Source: Conexibacter sp. DBS9H8 (GTDB lineage Bacteria; Actinomycetota; Thermoleophilia; Solirubrobacterales; Solirubrobacteraceae). From it: a stretch of 64,000 nt of DNA. The first letter of the stretch is position 1; every line of letters starts with the position of its first letter. The notes under the pieces are model-generated. The model was not told where the DNA came from. It worked only from the letters and a program-made list of their open reading frames with translations, and did not search any database. Below, one piece after another: positions 29,933 to 37,930 of this stretch. The stretch covers positions 1,922,001-1,986,000 of the forward strand of contig NZ_CP097128.1 of assembly GCF_023330685.1 (NCBI RefSeq). The letters are read 5' to 3'. Made by a program: the position numbers and the translations under genes.

Positions 29933-30205
29933 ATGCCCCACACACCCTTTCCCGTCGAAGTGCTCACCCCCGAGGGTGAGGTCTTCAATGGCGAGGTCGA
30001 GCAGATCTCGACTCGGACAACGGTCGGATCGATCGGCATCCTCGCCCACCACGAGCCGCTGTTGGCGACCGTCGAGGCAAGCGAGCTGCGCCTGTACAAG
30101 AGCGACACGGAGATCCTCACCTTCAAGACCGGCGACGGCTACCTCCAGGTCGCCGACAACCGGGTTCTGATCCTCGTCAAGGACGCCGAGCCGGTCAGCG
30201 GCTGA
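29933..30205 (+). CDS. atpC: ATP synthase F1 subunit epsilon, short form
   Basis: Epsilon subunit of only 90 aa. It contains the complete N-terminal beta-sandwich ('VEVLTPEGEVFNGEVEQIS', 'GILAHHEPLLATVE') but ends right after it. The usual 40-50-residue C-terminal helical hairpin, which in other bacteria inhibits ATP hydrolysis, is missing. The stop codon is followed closely by a new gene, so this is not an obvious recent truncation; short epsilons are known in some lineages. Confidence 0.93.
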   Translation: MPHTPFPVEVLTPEGEVFNGEVEQISTRTTVGSIGILAHHEPLLATVEASELRLYKSDTEILTFKTGDGYLQVADNRVLILVKDAEPVSG

Positions 30206-30222
30206 GCTGGCCAGGGGAGACA

Positions 30223-31509
30223 ATGTCTTCTGAGCGTGAGCCGGTCGCGGTCATCGGCACCGGGTACGTTGGCCTCGTCACCGCCGCGGGTTTTGCTGAG
30301 CTTGGTCATGAGGTCCACTGCGTCGACATCGACGCGACCAAGATCGAGTCGCTCTCGCGCGGGCAGGTGCCGATCTACGAGCCGGGACTGGCCGAGACGA
30401 TCGCCGCCCACCGCGCGCGTCTGCACTTCGGCACCGAGCTCGCTCCCGCGCTCGAGCGCGCCCGGCTCCTGTTCGTCGCCGTCGGCACCCCGCCGACCTA
30501 CTCCGGGGATGCCGACCTGTCCGCTGTGCATGCGGTCGTCGATTCCCTGCCCGATTCCGACTCCCACTCTCTGGTGATGAAGTCGACGGTGCCGGTCGGG
30601 ACCGGGACGATCATCCGCCGCATCCTCGACCAGCGCGGCCGGACCGGGTTCGCCTACGTGTCCTGCCCCGAGTTCCTCAAGGAGGGCACCGCGCTGGAGG
30701 ACTTCCGCCACCCGGACCGGATCGTCGTCGGCGACCGGGGAGACTGGGCGGGGGAGGCCGTCGTCGATCTCTACGCGCCGCTGCACGCACCGGTCGTGCG
30801 GACCGACATCAACAGCGCGGAGATGATCAAGATGGCCGCCAACGCGTTCCTCGCCACGAAGATCAGCTTCATCAACGAGATCGCCAACGTCTGCGAGGAA
30901 ACCGGCGCGGATGTCCTCGAGGTGGCGCGCGGGATGGGACTGGACCGGAGGATCGGGGACAAGTTCCTCGCGCCCGGGATCGGGTACGGCGGCTCCTGTT
31001 TCCCCAAGGACGTCTCAGCGCTCAAACAGCTCGCCGGCAACACCGGCTACCACTTTCAGCTGCTCACCGCCGTCATCGAGGTCAACGAACTGCAGAAACG
31101 GCGGGTGATCGCCAAGCTCCAGAAGCATCTCGGCAGCCTCGTCGGCAAACGGGTCGCCCTGCTCGGCCTCGCCTTCAAGGCGAACACCGACGACATGCGG
31201 GAAGCGTCCAGCCTGGTGCTGTCGGCCCGCCTGCAGGCCGACGGCGCCCAGGTCGTCGCCTATGACCCGATCGCTGAGAACGAAGCCCGCAAGCTGATGG
31301 GCGGGGTCGAGTTCGCGTCCTCGGCGATGGCGGCGGTCACCGGAGCGGATGCGATCGTGATCGTCACGGAGTGGCCGGAGTTCGCCGTCCTCGACTGGAA
31401 CGCCGTCGCGCAGGCCGCCGGCGGGCGGACCGTCATCGACGGCCGCAACTTCCTCGATCCCGAGACGGTCCGGGGAGCCGGGTTCGTCTATGAGGGCATT
31501 GGACGTTGA
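30223..31509 (+). CDS. UDP-glucose/nucleotide-sugar 6-dehydrogenase
   Basis: NAD-dependent nucleotide-sugar dehydrogenase of 428 aa that oxidises the C6 hydroxyl to a carboxylate, most likely UDP-glucose to UDP-glucuronate. The NAD motif 'VIGTGYVGLVTAAGFAELGH' is N-terminal, and the catalytic Cys259 is in 'GIGYGGSCFPKD'. 'ANAFLATKISFINEIANVCE' matches the central helical domain. It begins a sugar-nucleotide group with the next two genes. Confidence 0.94.
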   Translation: MSSEREPVAVIGTGYVGLVTAAGFAELGHEVHCVDIDATKIESLSRGQVPIYEPGLAETIAAHRARLHFGTELAPALERARLLFVAVGTPPTYSGDADLSAVHAVVDSLPDSDSHSLVMKSTVPVGTGTIIRRILDQRGRTGFAYVSCPEFLKEGTALEDFRHPDRIVVGDRGDWAGEAVVDLYAPLHAPVVRTDINSAEMIKMAANAFLATKISFINEIANVCEETGADVLEVARGMGLDRRIGDKFLAPGIGYGGSCFPKDVSALKQLAGNTGYHFQLLTAVIEVNELQKRRVIAKLQKHLGSLVGKRVALLGLAFKANTDDMREASSLVLSARLQADGAQVVAYDPIAENEARKLMGGVEFASSAMAAVTGADAIVIVTEWPEFAVLDWNAVAQAAGGRTVIDGRNFLDPETVRGAGFVYEGIGR

Positions 31510-31554
31510 GGACCGGGCCGCGCCGGCCGCCCACCGACACGACGGAGGAGATGG

Positions 31555-32667
31555 ATGCAGGCGCTGATTCTCGTCGGCGGCAAGGGGACCCGGCTGCGGC
31601 CGCTCACCTCGCTGCTGCCCAAGCCGATCGTCACCCTCGTCGACCGTCCGTTCCTCACCTATCAGCTCGAGTGGGTCAAGGCCCACGGGATCGATGAGGT
31701 GATCCTGTCCTGCGGCTTCCTGCCTGACCAGCTCGAGGCGGTGCTCGGTGACGGGTCCGCGCTCGGCCTCACGCTCACCTACGTCGTCGAGCCCGAGCCG
31801 CTGGGGACCGGCGGTGCCCTCAAGTACGCCGAGCCGCACCTGCAGGACCGGTTCTTCATGCTCAACGGTGACACGCTGACGGACATGGACCTGTCCGCCC
31901 AGCTTGCCCAGCACCTGAGGACCGGCGCCCGCGGTACCCTCGCCCTTCATCCCGTCGACGATGTCTCCTCCTACGGGCTCGTGCCTCTGTACCCCGACGG
32001 TTCGGTCCGCGAGTTCCTCGAGAAGCCCGGTCCCGACGATGCGGTCTCCACCAACCTGATCAACGCGGGCGCCTACGTGTTCGAGAAGGAGATCCTCGAC
32101 GACCTTCCCGCCTGCGGAAGCCACTTCTCGATTGAGCGCGATGTCTTTCCCCGCCTCGTCGGCAACGGCCTCTACGGTTACGAGGCGTCCGGCTACTGGA
32201 TGGACATCGGAACCCCTAAACGCTACCTCGAGGGGACCTTCGACATCCTCAACGCGAACGTCGCGACGGCGATCGGCCGTCGCCTCGCCGCCCACGGCGG
32301 CTGTCTCACCGAGGGCGCGACCGTGGAGGGCCGCGTCGTCCGCCCCGCGATCGTCGGCGCGGGTTCCCACATCGGACCCGAAGCGATCGTCGGCGGGCTC
32401 GCCGTGCTCGGCGAGAACTGCCGGATCGGGGCGGGCTCCCACATCACCGACTCGGTCCTCCACGACGGCGTCCGGATCGGTGCCCGGACCCGGATCAACG
32501 GCTCGATCCTCGCCGCCGACGTCACCGTCGGCGACAACTGTCTGATCTCCCGCGGGGCGGTGATCGGTGCCGGGGTGCAAATCGGGGACGACAACGAGAT
32601 CGTCAACGGGATGCGCATCTTCCCCGGCACCGAGATCCCCGCCGGAGCGATCCGGTTCTCGAGCTGA
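31555..32667 (+). CDS. NDP-sugar pyrophosphorylase (mannose-1-phosphate guanylyltransferase-like)
   Basis: Nucleotidyltransferase of 370 aa. The N-terminal catalytic domain has 'ALILVGGKGTRLRPLT', 'PKPIVTLVDRPF', 'LNGDTLTDMD' and 'EKPGPD'. From about residue 245 the C-terminus is a left-handed beta-helix with hexapeptide repeats ('IVGAGSHIGPEAIVGG', 'CLISRGAVIGAGVQIG'). This two-domain layout fits GDP-mannose or glucose-1-phosphate nucleotidyltransferases; the sugar cannot be fixed from the sequence. Confidence 0.9.
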   Translation: MQALILVGGKGTRLRPLTSLLPKPIVTLVDRPFLTYQLEWVKAHGIDEVILSCGFLPDQLEAVLGDGSALGLTLTYVVEPEPLGTGGALKYAEPHLQDRFFMLNGDTLTDMDLSAQLAQHLRTGARGTLALHPVDDVSSYGLVPLYPDGSVREFLEKPGPDDAVSTNLINAGAYVFEKEILDDLPACGSHFSIERDVFPRLVGNGLYGYEASGYWMDIGTPKRYLEGTFDILNANVATAIGRRLAAHGGCLTEGATVEGRVVRPAIVGAGSHIGPEAIVGGLAVLGENCRIGAGSHITDSVLHDGVRIGARTRINGSILAADVTVGDNCLISRGAVIGAGVQIGDDNEIVNGMRIFPGTEIPAGAIRFSS

Positions 32668-32685
32668 ACGCCAGGGTCGCTCCGC

Positions 32686-33510
32686 GTGTCCGCCACCGAT
32701 CCCCTCGGCCCCGAGGCCGTACGTGCCGCCGACCCGGACGGCACCCTCGCGGAGATCCTCGACCTCGCCGAGCACCTCCGGGACGCCCTCTGGCGCGTAC
32801 AGTCCGCCAATCTCGCCCCCCGGGCGACACCGGGCGGGATCCAGGTCGTCGCCGTTGACGGGCTCGAGCTCGGGGCACAGCGCGCTCGGGAGGCGCTGAT
32901 TCCGCGCCTCGGCGCACCCCTGGCGGTCTTCGATCGCGTCCCCGACCGACCGGCTGCACCGGCCGCCGTGCTGCTGGCCAGCTACGACGGCGAGGACGCC
33001 GCGGTGCTTGGCGCCTTCGCCGCGACCGCCGCGACCGCCGCGACCGCCGCGGGGAGCGCCGAGGGGGCCGACCTCATCGCCCGGCGGGTCGTGCTCGGAA
33101 CCGGAGGCGCCCTCGCCGCCGCCGCTCGGGCCCACGGCGTGCCGGTGATCCCGGTCCCCGGAGGCTTTCCCCGGCCGGGCTTGGCGAGCGCCTACGCGCT
33201 CGTCGCCTGCCTTGAGCTGGCCCGGCTCGGCGGGCTCGTCCCGGTGAGCGCGGCGGAGATCGAGGACGGCGCCGCACACGTTGCCCGGCTCGCCCGCGCC
33301 TGGGGTCCCGACTCGGGACGCGATACACCGGCCAAGCGGATCGCCCGCGCCGAATTGGCGATGCCGGCGACACCGGCGGGCCGGCGAGACCGACTCGGCG
33401 ACCTCAGCGTCGTGGAGGCGGGGGAGACGCCGCTGCAGCGAGCGGTCACCCGGATCCTCCTCGACCACCTCGTCGACCTCTACCACCGGGTGCTGAGCGC
33501 CGGTTCCTGA
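32686..33510 (+). CDS. Degenerate phosphoglucose/phosphomannose isomerase-like SIS protein
   Basis: A 274-aa protein that aligns by eye with the bifunctional PGI/PMI family. The N-terminal 'LRDALWRVQSANLAP', the central 'GTGGALAAAARAHGVPVIPV' and the C-terminal 'RILLDHLVDLYHRVL' are recognisable. The first phosphosugar-binding loop (normally G-M-G-G-S) is 'AVDGLELGA' and the second (normally S-Y-S-G-N-T-E) is 'ASYDGEDAA'. It is also about 60 residues shorter than the family. It may be a regulatory pseudoenzyme or have a changed ligand. The start is GTG 32686. It follows the sugar nucleotidyltransferase. Confidence 0.7.
   Translation: MSATDPLGPEAVRAADPDGTLAEILDLAEHLRDALWRVQSANLAPRATPGGIQVVAVDGLELGAQRAREALIPRLGAPLAVFDRVPDRPAAPAAVLLASYDGEDAAVLGAFAATAATAATAAGSAEGADLIARRVVLGTGGALAAAARAHGVPVIPVPGGFPRPGLASAYALVACLELARLGGLVPVSAAEIEDGAAHVARLARAWGPDSGRDTPAKRIARAELAMPATPAGRRDRLGDLSVVEAGETPLQRAVTRILLDHLVDLYHRVLSAGS
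33022..33048 (+). repeat. Three tandem copies of a 9-bp unit
   Basis: GCGACCGCC is repeated three times and encodes Ala-Thr-Ala each time. It lies in the degenerate SIS protein just where the family's second phosphosugar loop would continue, and could have arisen by slippage. Confidence 0.8.
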
Positions 33511-33536
33511 GCGGCGGCCGGGCCCGAGCCCGGTCC

Positions 33537-33562
33537 AACCTTGACACGGCAGTGATAAGGTT
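33537..33562 (+). promoter_or_regulatory. MerR-type operator upstream of merR-ahcY
   Basis: AACCTTGACAC and GTGATAAGGTT are inverted arms of 11 bp (9 matching pairs) separated by GGCA. The dyad ends 10 nt before the merR ATG and contains TTGACA (33541-33546) and TAAGGT (33556-33561). The position suggests autoregulation, and control of the downstream S-adenosylhomocysteinase genes. Confidence 0.6.
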
Positions 33563-33572
33563 GGCCTCGGTC

Positions 33573-33926
33573 ATGGACGGGCTGACGATCAATGAGGCGG
33601 CACAGACGACCGGCTGGTCGGCACGGATGCTGCGCTACGTCGAGCAGGCCGGGCTCGTGTCGCCCGAGCGCACGGGCGCGGGCTACCGGATCTACGGACC
33701 CGGGGAGCTGCAGCGCCTCGCCACCCTCAAGGAACTGCTCACCCGGCATGACCTGAGCCTGTCCGACATCGCTTTTGCCCGGCGCCTCGAGCAGGACGAG
33801 CGCCTCGCCGCCGACGTGCAGGCCTGGCTGGCCGCCACCCCCGAGCGCCCCGCCGAGGTCGCCCCGGGCGACTGGCTCAGCTTCGAGCAGTTGCGTCACC
33901 AGCGGCTGCTCGGTATCGCACCGTGA
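33573..33926 (+). CDS. Small MerR-family regulator
   Basis: A 117-aa MerR protein: 'LTINEAAQTTGWSARMLRYV' then 'EQAGLVSPERTGAGYRIYG' give the helix-turn-helix and wing, followed by a short helix. There is almost no effector domain, so it resembles HspR-like minimal MerR proteins more than metal sensors. ATG 33573 lies 10 nt after the dyad; an upstream in-frame GTG lies inside the dyad and is unlikely. It precedes ahcY by 64 nt in the same direction. Confidence 0.88.
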   Translation: MDGLTINEAAQTTGWSARMLRYVEQAGLVSPERTGAGYRIYGPGELQRLATLKELLTRHDLSLSDIAFARRLEQDERLAADVQAWLAATPERPAEVAPGDWLSFEQLRHQRLLGIAP

Positions 33927-33990
33927 GTGACGGTGAGAACCCCGACCCGCCGGGACGCCCGGCGAGCCCCACCCCGACAACGGAGATGAC

Positions 33991-35445
33991 GTGAGCACCA
34001 CGACCACCACCCTCGACTACAAGGTCGCCGAGCTCGGGCTCGCCGAGTTCGGCCGCAAGGAGATCACCCTCGCCGAGCACGAGATGCCCGGCCTGATGGC
34101 CACCCGCGCCGAGTACGCCGCCGCCCAGCCGCTCAAGGGCGCCAAGATCATGGGTTCGCTGCACATGACGGTGCAGACCGCGGTGCTGATCGAGACGCTC
34201 GTCGCCCTCGGGGCGGAGGTGCGCTGGGTCTCCTGCAATATCTTCTCGACCCAGGACCACGCTGCGGCGGCCGTCGTCGTCGGCCCCGACGGCAGCGTCG
34301 AGAACCCGCGCGGGGTGTCGGTGTATGCGTGGAAGGGGGAGACCCTCGAGGAGTATTGGTGGTGCACCGAGCAGGCCCTGATCGGCTTCGACGGCGGACC
34401 GAACATGATCCTCGACGACGGCGGGGATGCGACCCTGCTCATCCACAAGGGCGTCGAGTTCGAGGCTGCCGGAGCGGTTCCCGATCCGGCCGGCGCCGAC
34501 AACGAGGAGTTCGCGATCATCCTCGCCCTGCTCGGTCGCTCCCTCGGCGAGGATCCCCGTCGCTGGACGACGATCGCCGCCAACATCCGCGGCGTCACCG
34601 AGGAGACGACCACCGGCGTGCACCGGCTCTATGAGTTCGCCCGCGACGGCAAGCTCCTGTTTCCCGCCATCAACGTCAACGACTCGGTGACGAAGTCGAA
34701 GTTCGACAACAAGTATGGCTGCCGGCACAGCCTGATCGACGGCATCAACCGGGGGACCGACGTCCTCATCGGCGGCAAGGTCGCCGTCGTCTGCGGTTAC
34801 GGTGACGTCGGCAAGGGGTGTGCGGAGTCCCTTCGCGGTCAGGGGGCCCGGGTGATCGTCACCGAGATCGACCCGATCTGCGCGCTGCAGGCGGCGATGG
34901 ACGGGTACCAGGTGACGACCCTCGAGGACGTCCTCGCCGAGGGTGACATCTTCATCACGACGACCGGCAACCGGGATGTCATCCGCGCCGAGCACATGGC
35001 GCAGATGAAGCATCAGGCGATCGTCGGCAACATCGGCCACTTCGACAATGAGATCGACATGGCCGGGCTCACGCGCACCCCGGGGATCGAGCGGGTCAAC
35101 ATCAAGCCCCAGGTCGACAAGTGGGTCTACCCCGACGGTCACGCGATCATCGTCCTGTCGGAGGGCCGTCTGCTCAACCTCGGCAACGCGACCGGCCACC
35201 CGAGCTTTGTCATGTCCAACTCGTTCACCAACCAGGTGATCGCCCAGATCGAGCTGTTCGCCCACAACGCCGACGGTCACTACGGCACCGACGTCTACGT
35301 GCTGCCCAAGCACCTCGATGAGAAGGTCGCCCGCCTCCACCTCGACGCGCTCGGGGTCAAGCTGACCACCCTCACCGACACGCAGTCCGCCTACCTCGGC
35401 GTGCCCGTCGACGGGCCCTATAAGCCCGAGCGCTACCGCTACTAG
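33991..35445 (+). CDS. ahcY: S-adenosylhomocysteine hydrolase (adenosylhomocysteinase)
   Basis: Canonical NAD-dependent SAH hydrolase of 484 aa that splits SAH to adenosine and homocysteine and so relieves product inhibition of methyltransferases. It has '[12 protein letters not shown]', 'LDDGGD', '[11 protein letters not shown]', the catalytic Lys235 and Asp239 in '[13 protein letters not shown]', the NAD motif 'GYGDVGKG' and the C-terminal 'YKPERYRY' whose Lys/Tyr complete the partner subunit. The insertion around residues 150-190 is that of the long bacterial type. The start is GTG with GGAGA upstream. It is followed by a divergent paralogue. Confidence 0.98.
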   Translation: MSTTTTTLDYKVAELGLAEFGRKEITLAEHEMPGLMATRAEYAAAQPLKGAKIMGSLHMTVQTAVLIETLVALGAEVRWVSCNIFSTQDHAAAAVVVGPDGSVENPRGVSVYAWKGETLEEYWWCTEQALIGFDGGPNMILDDGGDATLLIHKGVEFEAAGAVPDPAGADNEEFAIILALLGRSLGEDPRRWTTIAANIRGVTEETTTGVHRLYEFARDGKLLFPAINVNDSVTKSKFDNKYGCRHSLIDGINRGTDVLIGGKVAVVCGYGDVGKGCAESLRGQGARVIVTEIDPICALQAAMDGYQVTTLEDVLAEGDIFITTTGNRDVIRAEHMAQMKHQAIVGNIGHFDNEIDMAGLTRTPGIERVNIKPQVDKWVYPDGHAIIVLSEGRLLNLGNATGHPSFVMSNSFTNQVIAQIELFAHNADGHYGTDVYVLPKHLDEKVARLHLDALGVKLTTLTDTQSAYLGVPVDGPYKPERYRY

Positions 35446-35478
35446 CCCGCACGGCGAGCGTGACCCCGCGGGATCTCC

Positions 35479-36678
35479 ATGCGCGCCGGGGCTGACCGGA
35501 TCGCCTGGGCCGCCTCCCAGATGCCCGTCCTCGCGTCCGTGGCCGCTCGTCTCCGTGACGAGCGGCCGCTCGCGGGGGTACGGGTCGCGGCCTGTCTGCA
35601 CCTCACCGCGGAGACCGCGGTGCTCGTCCGCGCGCTCCTCGGCGCCGGTGCCGAGGTCGCGGTCTGCTCGGCCAACCCGCTGTCGGCCCAGGACGACGTC
35701 AGTGACGAGCTGACCAGCGCCCAGATCACCGTCCGGGGCCGCCACGGCGACGACTTCAGCGCCTATGAGCGCGGCGTGCGCGAGCTTGCCGGCACCGCAC
35801 CGGACGTCGTGCTCGATGACGGCGGGGACCTGCTGCTGGGCGCCCGCCCGCGCCTGGGCGGGACCGAGGAGACGACGACCGGCCTGCTCGCGCTGCGACG
35901 GGCCTTCTCCGCGTCCGACGGCGCGCTCGCCTTCCCCGTCCTCGCCGTCAACGAGGCCCGCACCGAGCGGGCCCTCAACGACCGGCACGGGACCGGACAG
36001 TCGGCGCTGGACGGGATCGTCCGCGCCTCCAACGTGCTGCTCGCGGGGCAGTGCGTCGTCATCCTCGGATACGGGTCCGCCGGGATGGGGGTCGCCGAGC
36101 GCGCTCGCGGGGCGGGGGCGGCGGTGATCGTCTGTGAGGTCGACCCGCTCCGCGCGCTCGAGGCGCGGATGGCCGGATATGAGGTGATGCCCGCCCTCGC
36201 CGCGGCCGCGCGGGGCGACATCTTCATCACTGTCACCGGCTCACGGCGCGTGCTCAGCGCCCCTCACTTCGCGGCGATGAAGAGCGGCGTCCTGCTCGCC
36301 AACGCCGGCCACTTCGACGTCGAGATCGACCTCGATGCGCTCACGTCGGCGGCCACCGGGCCGCCGACGTCCGTGCGCCCACTCGTCGACGCCTACGCGT
36401 TGGCCGACGGTCGCGTGCTCAACCTCATCGCGCGTGGTCGCGTCGTCAACCTCGCCGCGGCCGAGGGCCATCCTGCGGCCGTGATGGACGTCAGCTTCGC
36501 ACTGCAGGCCCTCGCGGTCGAGGCGCTCGTCCGCACGCCCGACCGGTTCGGTTCCGGGGTCGTCCCCGTCCCGGCGGAGATCGACGCGGAGGTCGCGCGG
36601 CTCAAGCTCGCCGCCGTCGGGGTGGCCATCGACACGCTGACGGTCGAGCAGGAGCACTACCGGCGCAGCTGGGCCTGA
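35479..36678 (+). CDS. Divergent SAH-hydrolase paralogue (archaeal-type, altered active site)
   Basis: A 399-aa protein clearly homologous to adenosylhomocysteinase, but of the short archaeal/thermophile type. It keeps 'CLHLTAETAVLV', 'LDDGGD', 'TEETTTGL', the NAD motif 'GYGSAGMG', 'NAGHFDVEID' and 'AAAEGHPAAVMD'. In the catalytic loop, [12 protein letters not shown] of ahcY corresponds to 'VNEARTERALND': the Lys is Glu163, the Asp is Asn167 and the Asn is Asp168. The C-terminus ends 'QEHYRRSWA' without the KPxxYRY tail. It may hydrolyse a related thioether (archaeal homologues act on S-inosylhomocysteine), or be a pseudoenzyme. It lies 33 nt after ahcY, probably in the same operon. Confidence 0.85.
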   Translation: MRAGADRIAWAASQMPVLASVAARLRDERPLAGVRVAACLHLTAETAVLVRALLGAGAEVAVCSANPLSAQDDVSDELTSAQITVRGRHGDDFSAYERGVRELAGTAPDVVLDDGGDLLLGARPRLGGTEETTTGLLALRRAFSASDGALAFPVLAVNEARTERALNDRHGTGQSALDGIVRASNVLLAGQCVVILGYGSAGMGVAERARGAGAAVIVCEVDPLRALEARMAGYEVMPALAAAARGDIFITVTGSRRVLSAPHFAAMKSGVLLANAGHFDVEIDLDALTSAATGPPTSVRPLVDAYALADGRVLNLIARGRVVNLAAAEGHPAAVMDVSFALQALAVEALVRTPDRFGSGVVPVPAEIDAEVARLKLAAVGVAIDTLTVEQEHYRRSWA

Positions 36679-36736
36679 GCGAGGCCCGGGCGCACCGGCG
36701 ACCGGACGCAGCGGCGACCCGCACGGACCGGTGTGC

Positions 36737-36742
36737 GAGGAT
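36737..36742 (+). promoter_or_regulatory. -10 box of a leaderless promoter (ROK kinase)
   Basis: TGTGC-GAGGAT: an extended -10-like element whose GAGGAT ends 6 nt before the ATG at 36749. Confidence 0.4.
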
Positions 36743-36748
36743 GGCCCG

Positions 36749-37732
36749 ATGGCTTCTCTGCGCGGTGGAATCGACCTCGGCGGGACGAAGATCGAGGCGA
36801 TCGTCGTCGACGGCTACAACAAGGTGCTCGGCAGCGCACGGCATCCGACCCCCCAGGAGGGCGGGCCCGAAGCGGTCGCCCGTCAGATGGCCGCGGCGGT
36901 GTCGGAGGCGGCGACGAAGGCGAGCGTGGAACCCGCCGCCCTGCTCGGGATCGGGGTCGGTTCGCCCGGGGCGGTCGACTCGGCCACCGGCGTCGTCACC
37001 GCCGCCCGCAATCTCAACGACTGGGAGGGCAGCTTTCCGCTCGGTGAGACGCTCTCGACCGCGCTCGGGACCCGGGTCGTCGTCGGCAACGACGTCGCCG
37101 TCGGGACCGAAGCCGAGTTCACCATCGGCGCCGCCAAGCAGTTCACCTCCCTGCTCGGGGTGTTCTGGGGGACCGGGGTCGGCGGGGGGGTCATCCTCGA
37201 CAAGGAGCTCTGGCACGGCCGCGGCGGGGCGGGGGAGATCGGGCACGTGCTGTACAAGCCCGGGGGCCGGCGCTGTGGCTGTGGGAACCGCGGCTGCGTC
37301 GAGGCCTACGCGGGGCGCGCCTCGATGGAGAGCAAGGCCCGGCGGCTGATCAAGCACCACAAGAAGTCCGACCTGCTCTCGATCATGGAGAAGAAGGGAC
37401 GGGATCGCTTCACCTCCTCGGTGTGGGCCCACGCGGTCGGTCACGGCGACCCCGTCGCCACCAAGCTGATCGGTGAGGCCGTCGACGCCCTCGGGGCGGG
37501 GATCGCCTCGGCGGTCAACCTCCTCGACGTGGAGGCGGTCGTGATCGGCGGCGGGCTCGGAACGCGCTTCGGGGAGGAGTACGTGACCCGGATTGAGGCG
37601 GCGATGGGACCGCACCTGTTCCCCGGCCACCGCCGGCCGGTTGTCACCCTCGCCGGCCTCGGCGACCTCGGTGGCGCGCTCGGCGCCGCCCTGCTCGTCA
37701 AGCGCGCCCGCGCGCCGCGCCGCGCCGACTGA
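36749..37732 (+). CDS. ROK family sugar kinase (glucokinase-like)
   Basis: ROK kinase of 327 aa that phosphorylates a hexose such as glucose. The ATP-binding 'GIDLGGTKIEAIVVD' starts the protein, 'GVFWGTGVGGGVI' and 'GAGEIGHV' (catalytic region) follow, and the zinc motif 'RCGCGNRGCVEAY' is intact. No helix-turn-helix is present, so it is a kinase and not a repressor. ATG 36749 was chosen by the -10 spacing and family length. It is separated from the mce genes by about 200 nt. Confidence 0.93.
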   Translation: MASLRGGIDLGGTKIEAIVVDGYNKVLGSARHPTPQEGGPEAVARQMAAAVSEAATKASVEPAALLGIGVGSPGAVDSATGVVTAARNLNDWEGSFPLGETLSTALGTRVVVGNDVAVGTEAEFTIGAAKQFTSLLGVFWGTGVGGGVILDKELWHGRGGAGEIGHVLYKPGGRRCGCGNRGCVEAYAGRASMESKARRLIKHHKKSDLLSIMEKKGRDRFTSSVWAHAVGHGDPVATKLIGEAVDALGAGIASAVNLLDVEAVVIGGGLGTRFGEEYVTRIEAAMGPHLFPGHRRPVVTLAGLGDLGGALGAALLVKRARAPRRAD

Positions 37733-37834
37733 GCCCGGCCCGCCCCCGACGGGGATGGATCCGGTCTCAGCGGTCAATCCCACCGCCTGTCCGCGGCCGG
37801 GGGACCAACCGGCGGGCTCCGCCCGGGGGTCAAC

Positions 37835-37840
37835 TACCAT
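37835..37840 (+). promoter_or_regulatory. Candidate -10 of the mce operon
   Basis: TACCAT follows GTCAAC in a GC-rich 198-nt gap. A transcript from here would carry GAGGAGAGG (37870-37878), a good ribosome-binding site that is spaced for codon 37886 (ATA) and not for the first standard start at 37931. Confidence 0.4.
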
Positions 37841-37930
37841 CCCACCGGTCTGGGGAGGCGCGCTTCATCGAGGAGAGGAACGTCCATATCCGCTACCGCC
37901 GCCAAGGCCACCGCGCGACCGATCGCGCTG

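Noticed and set aside
31015..33486. Longest minus-strand open frame (823 codons) across the sugar-nucleotide genes
   Set aside because: Antisense to three recognisable proteins; no start signal or domain.
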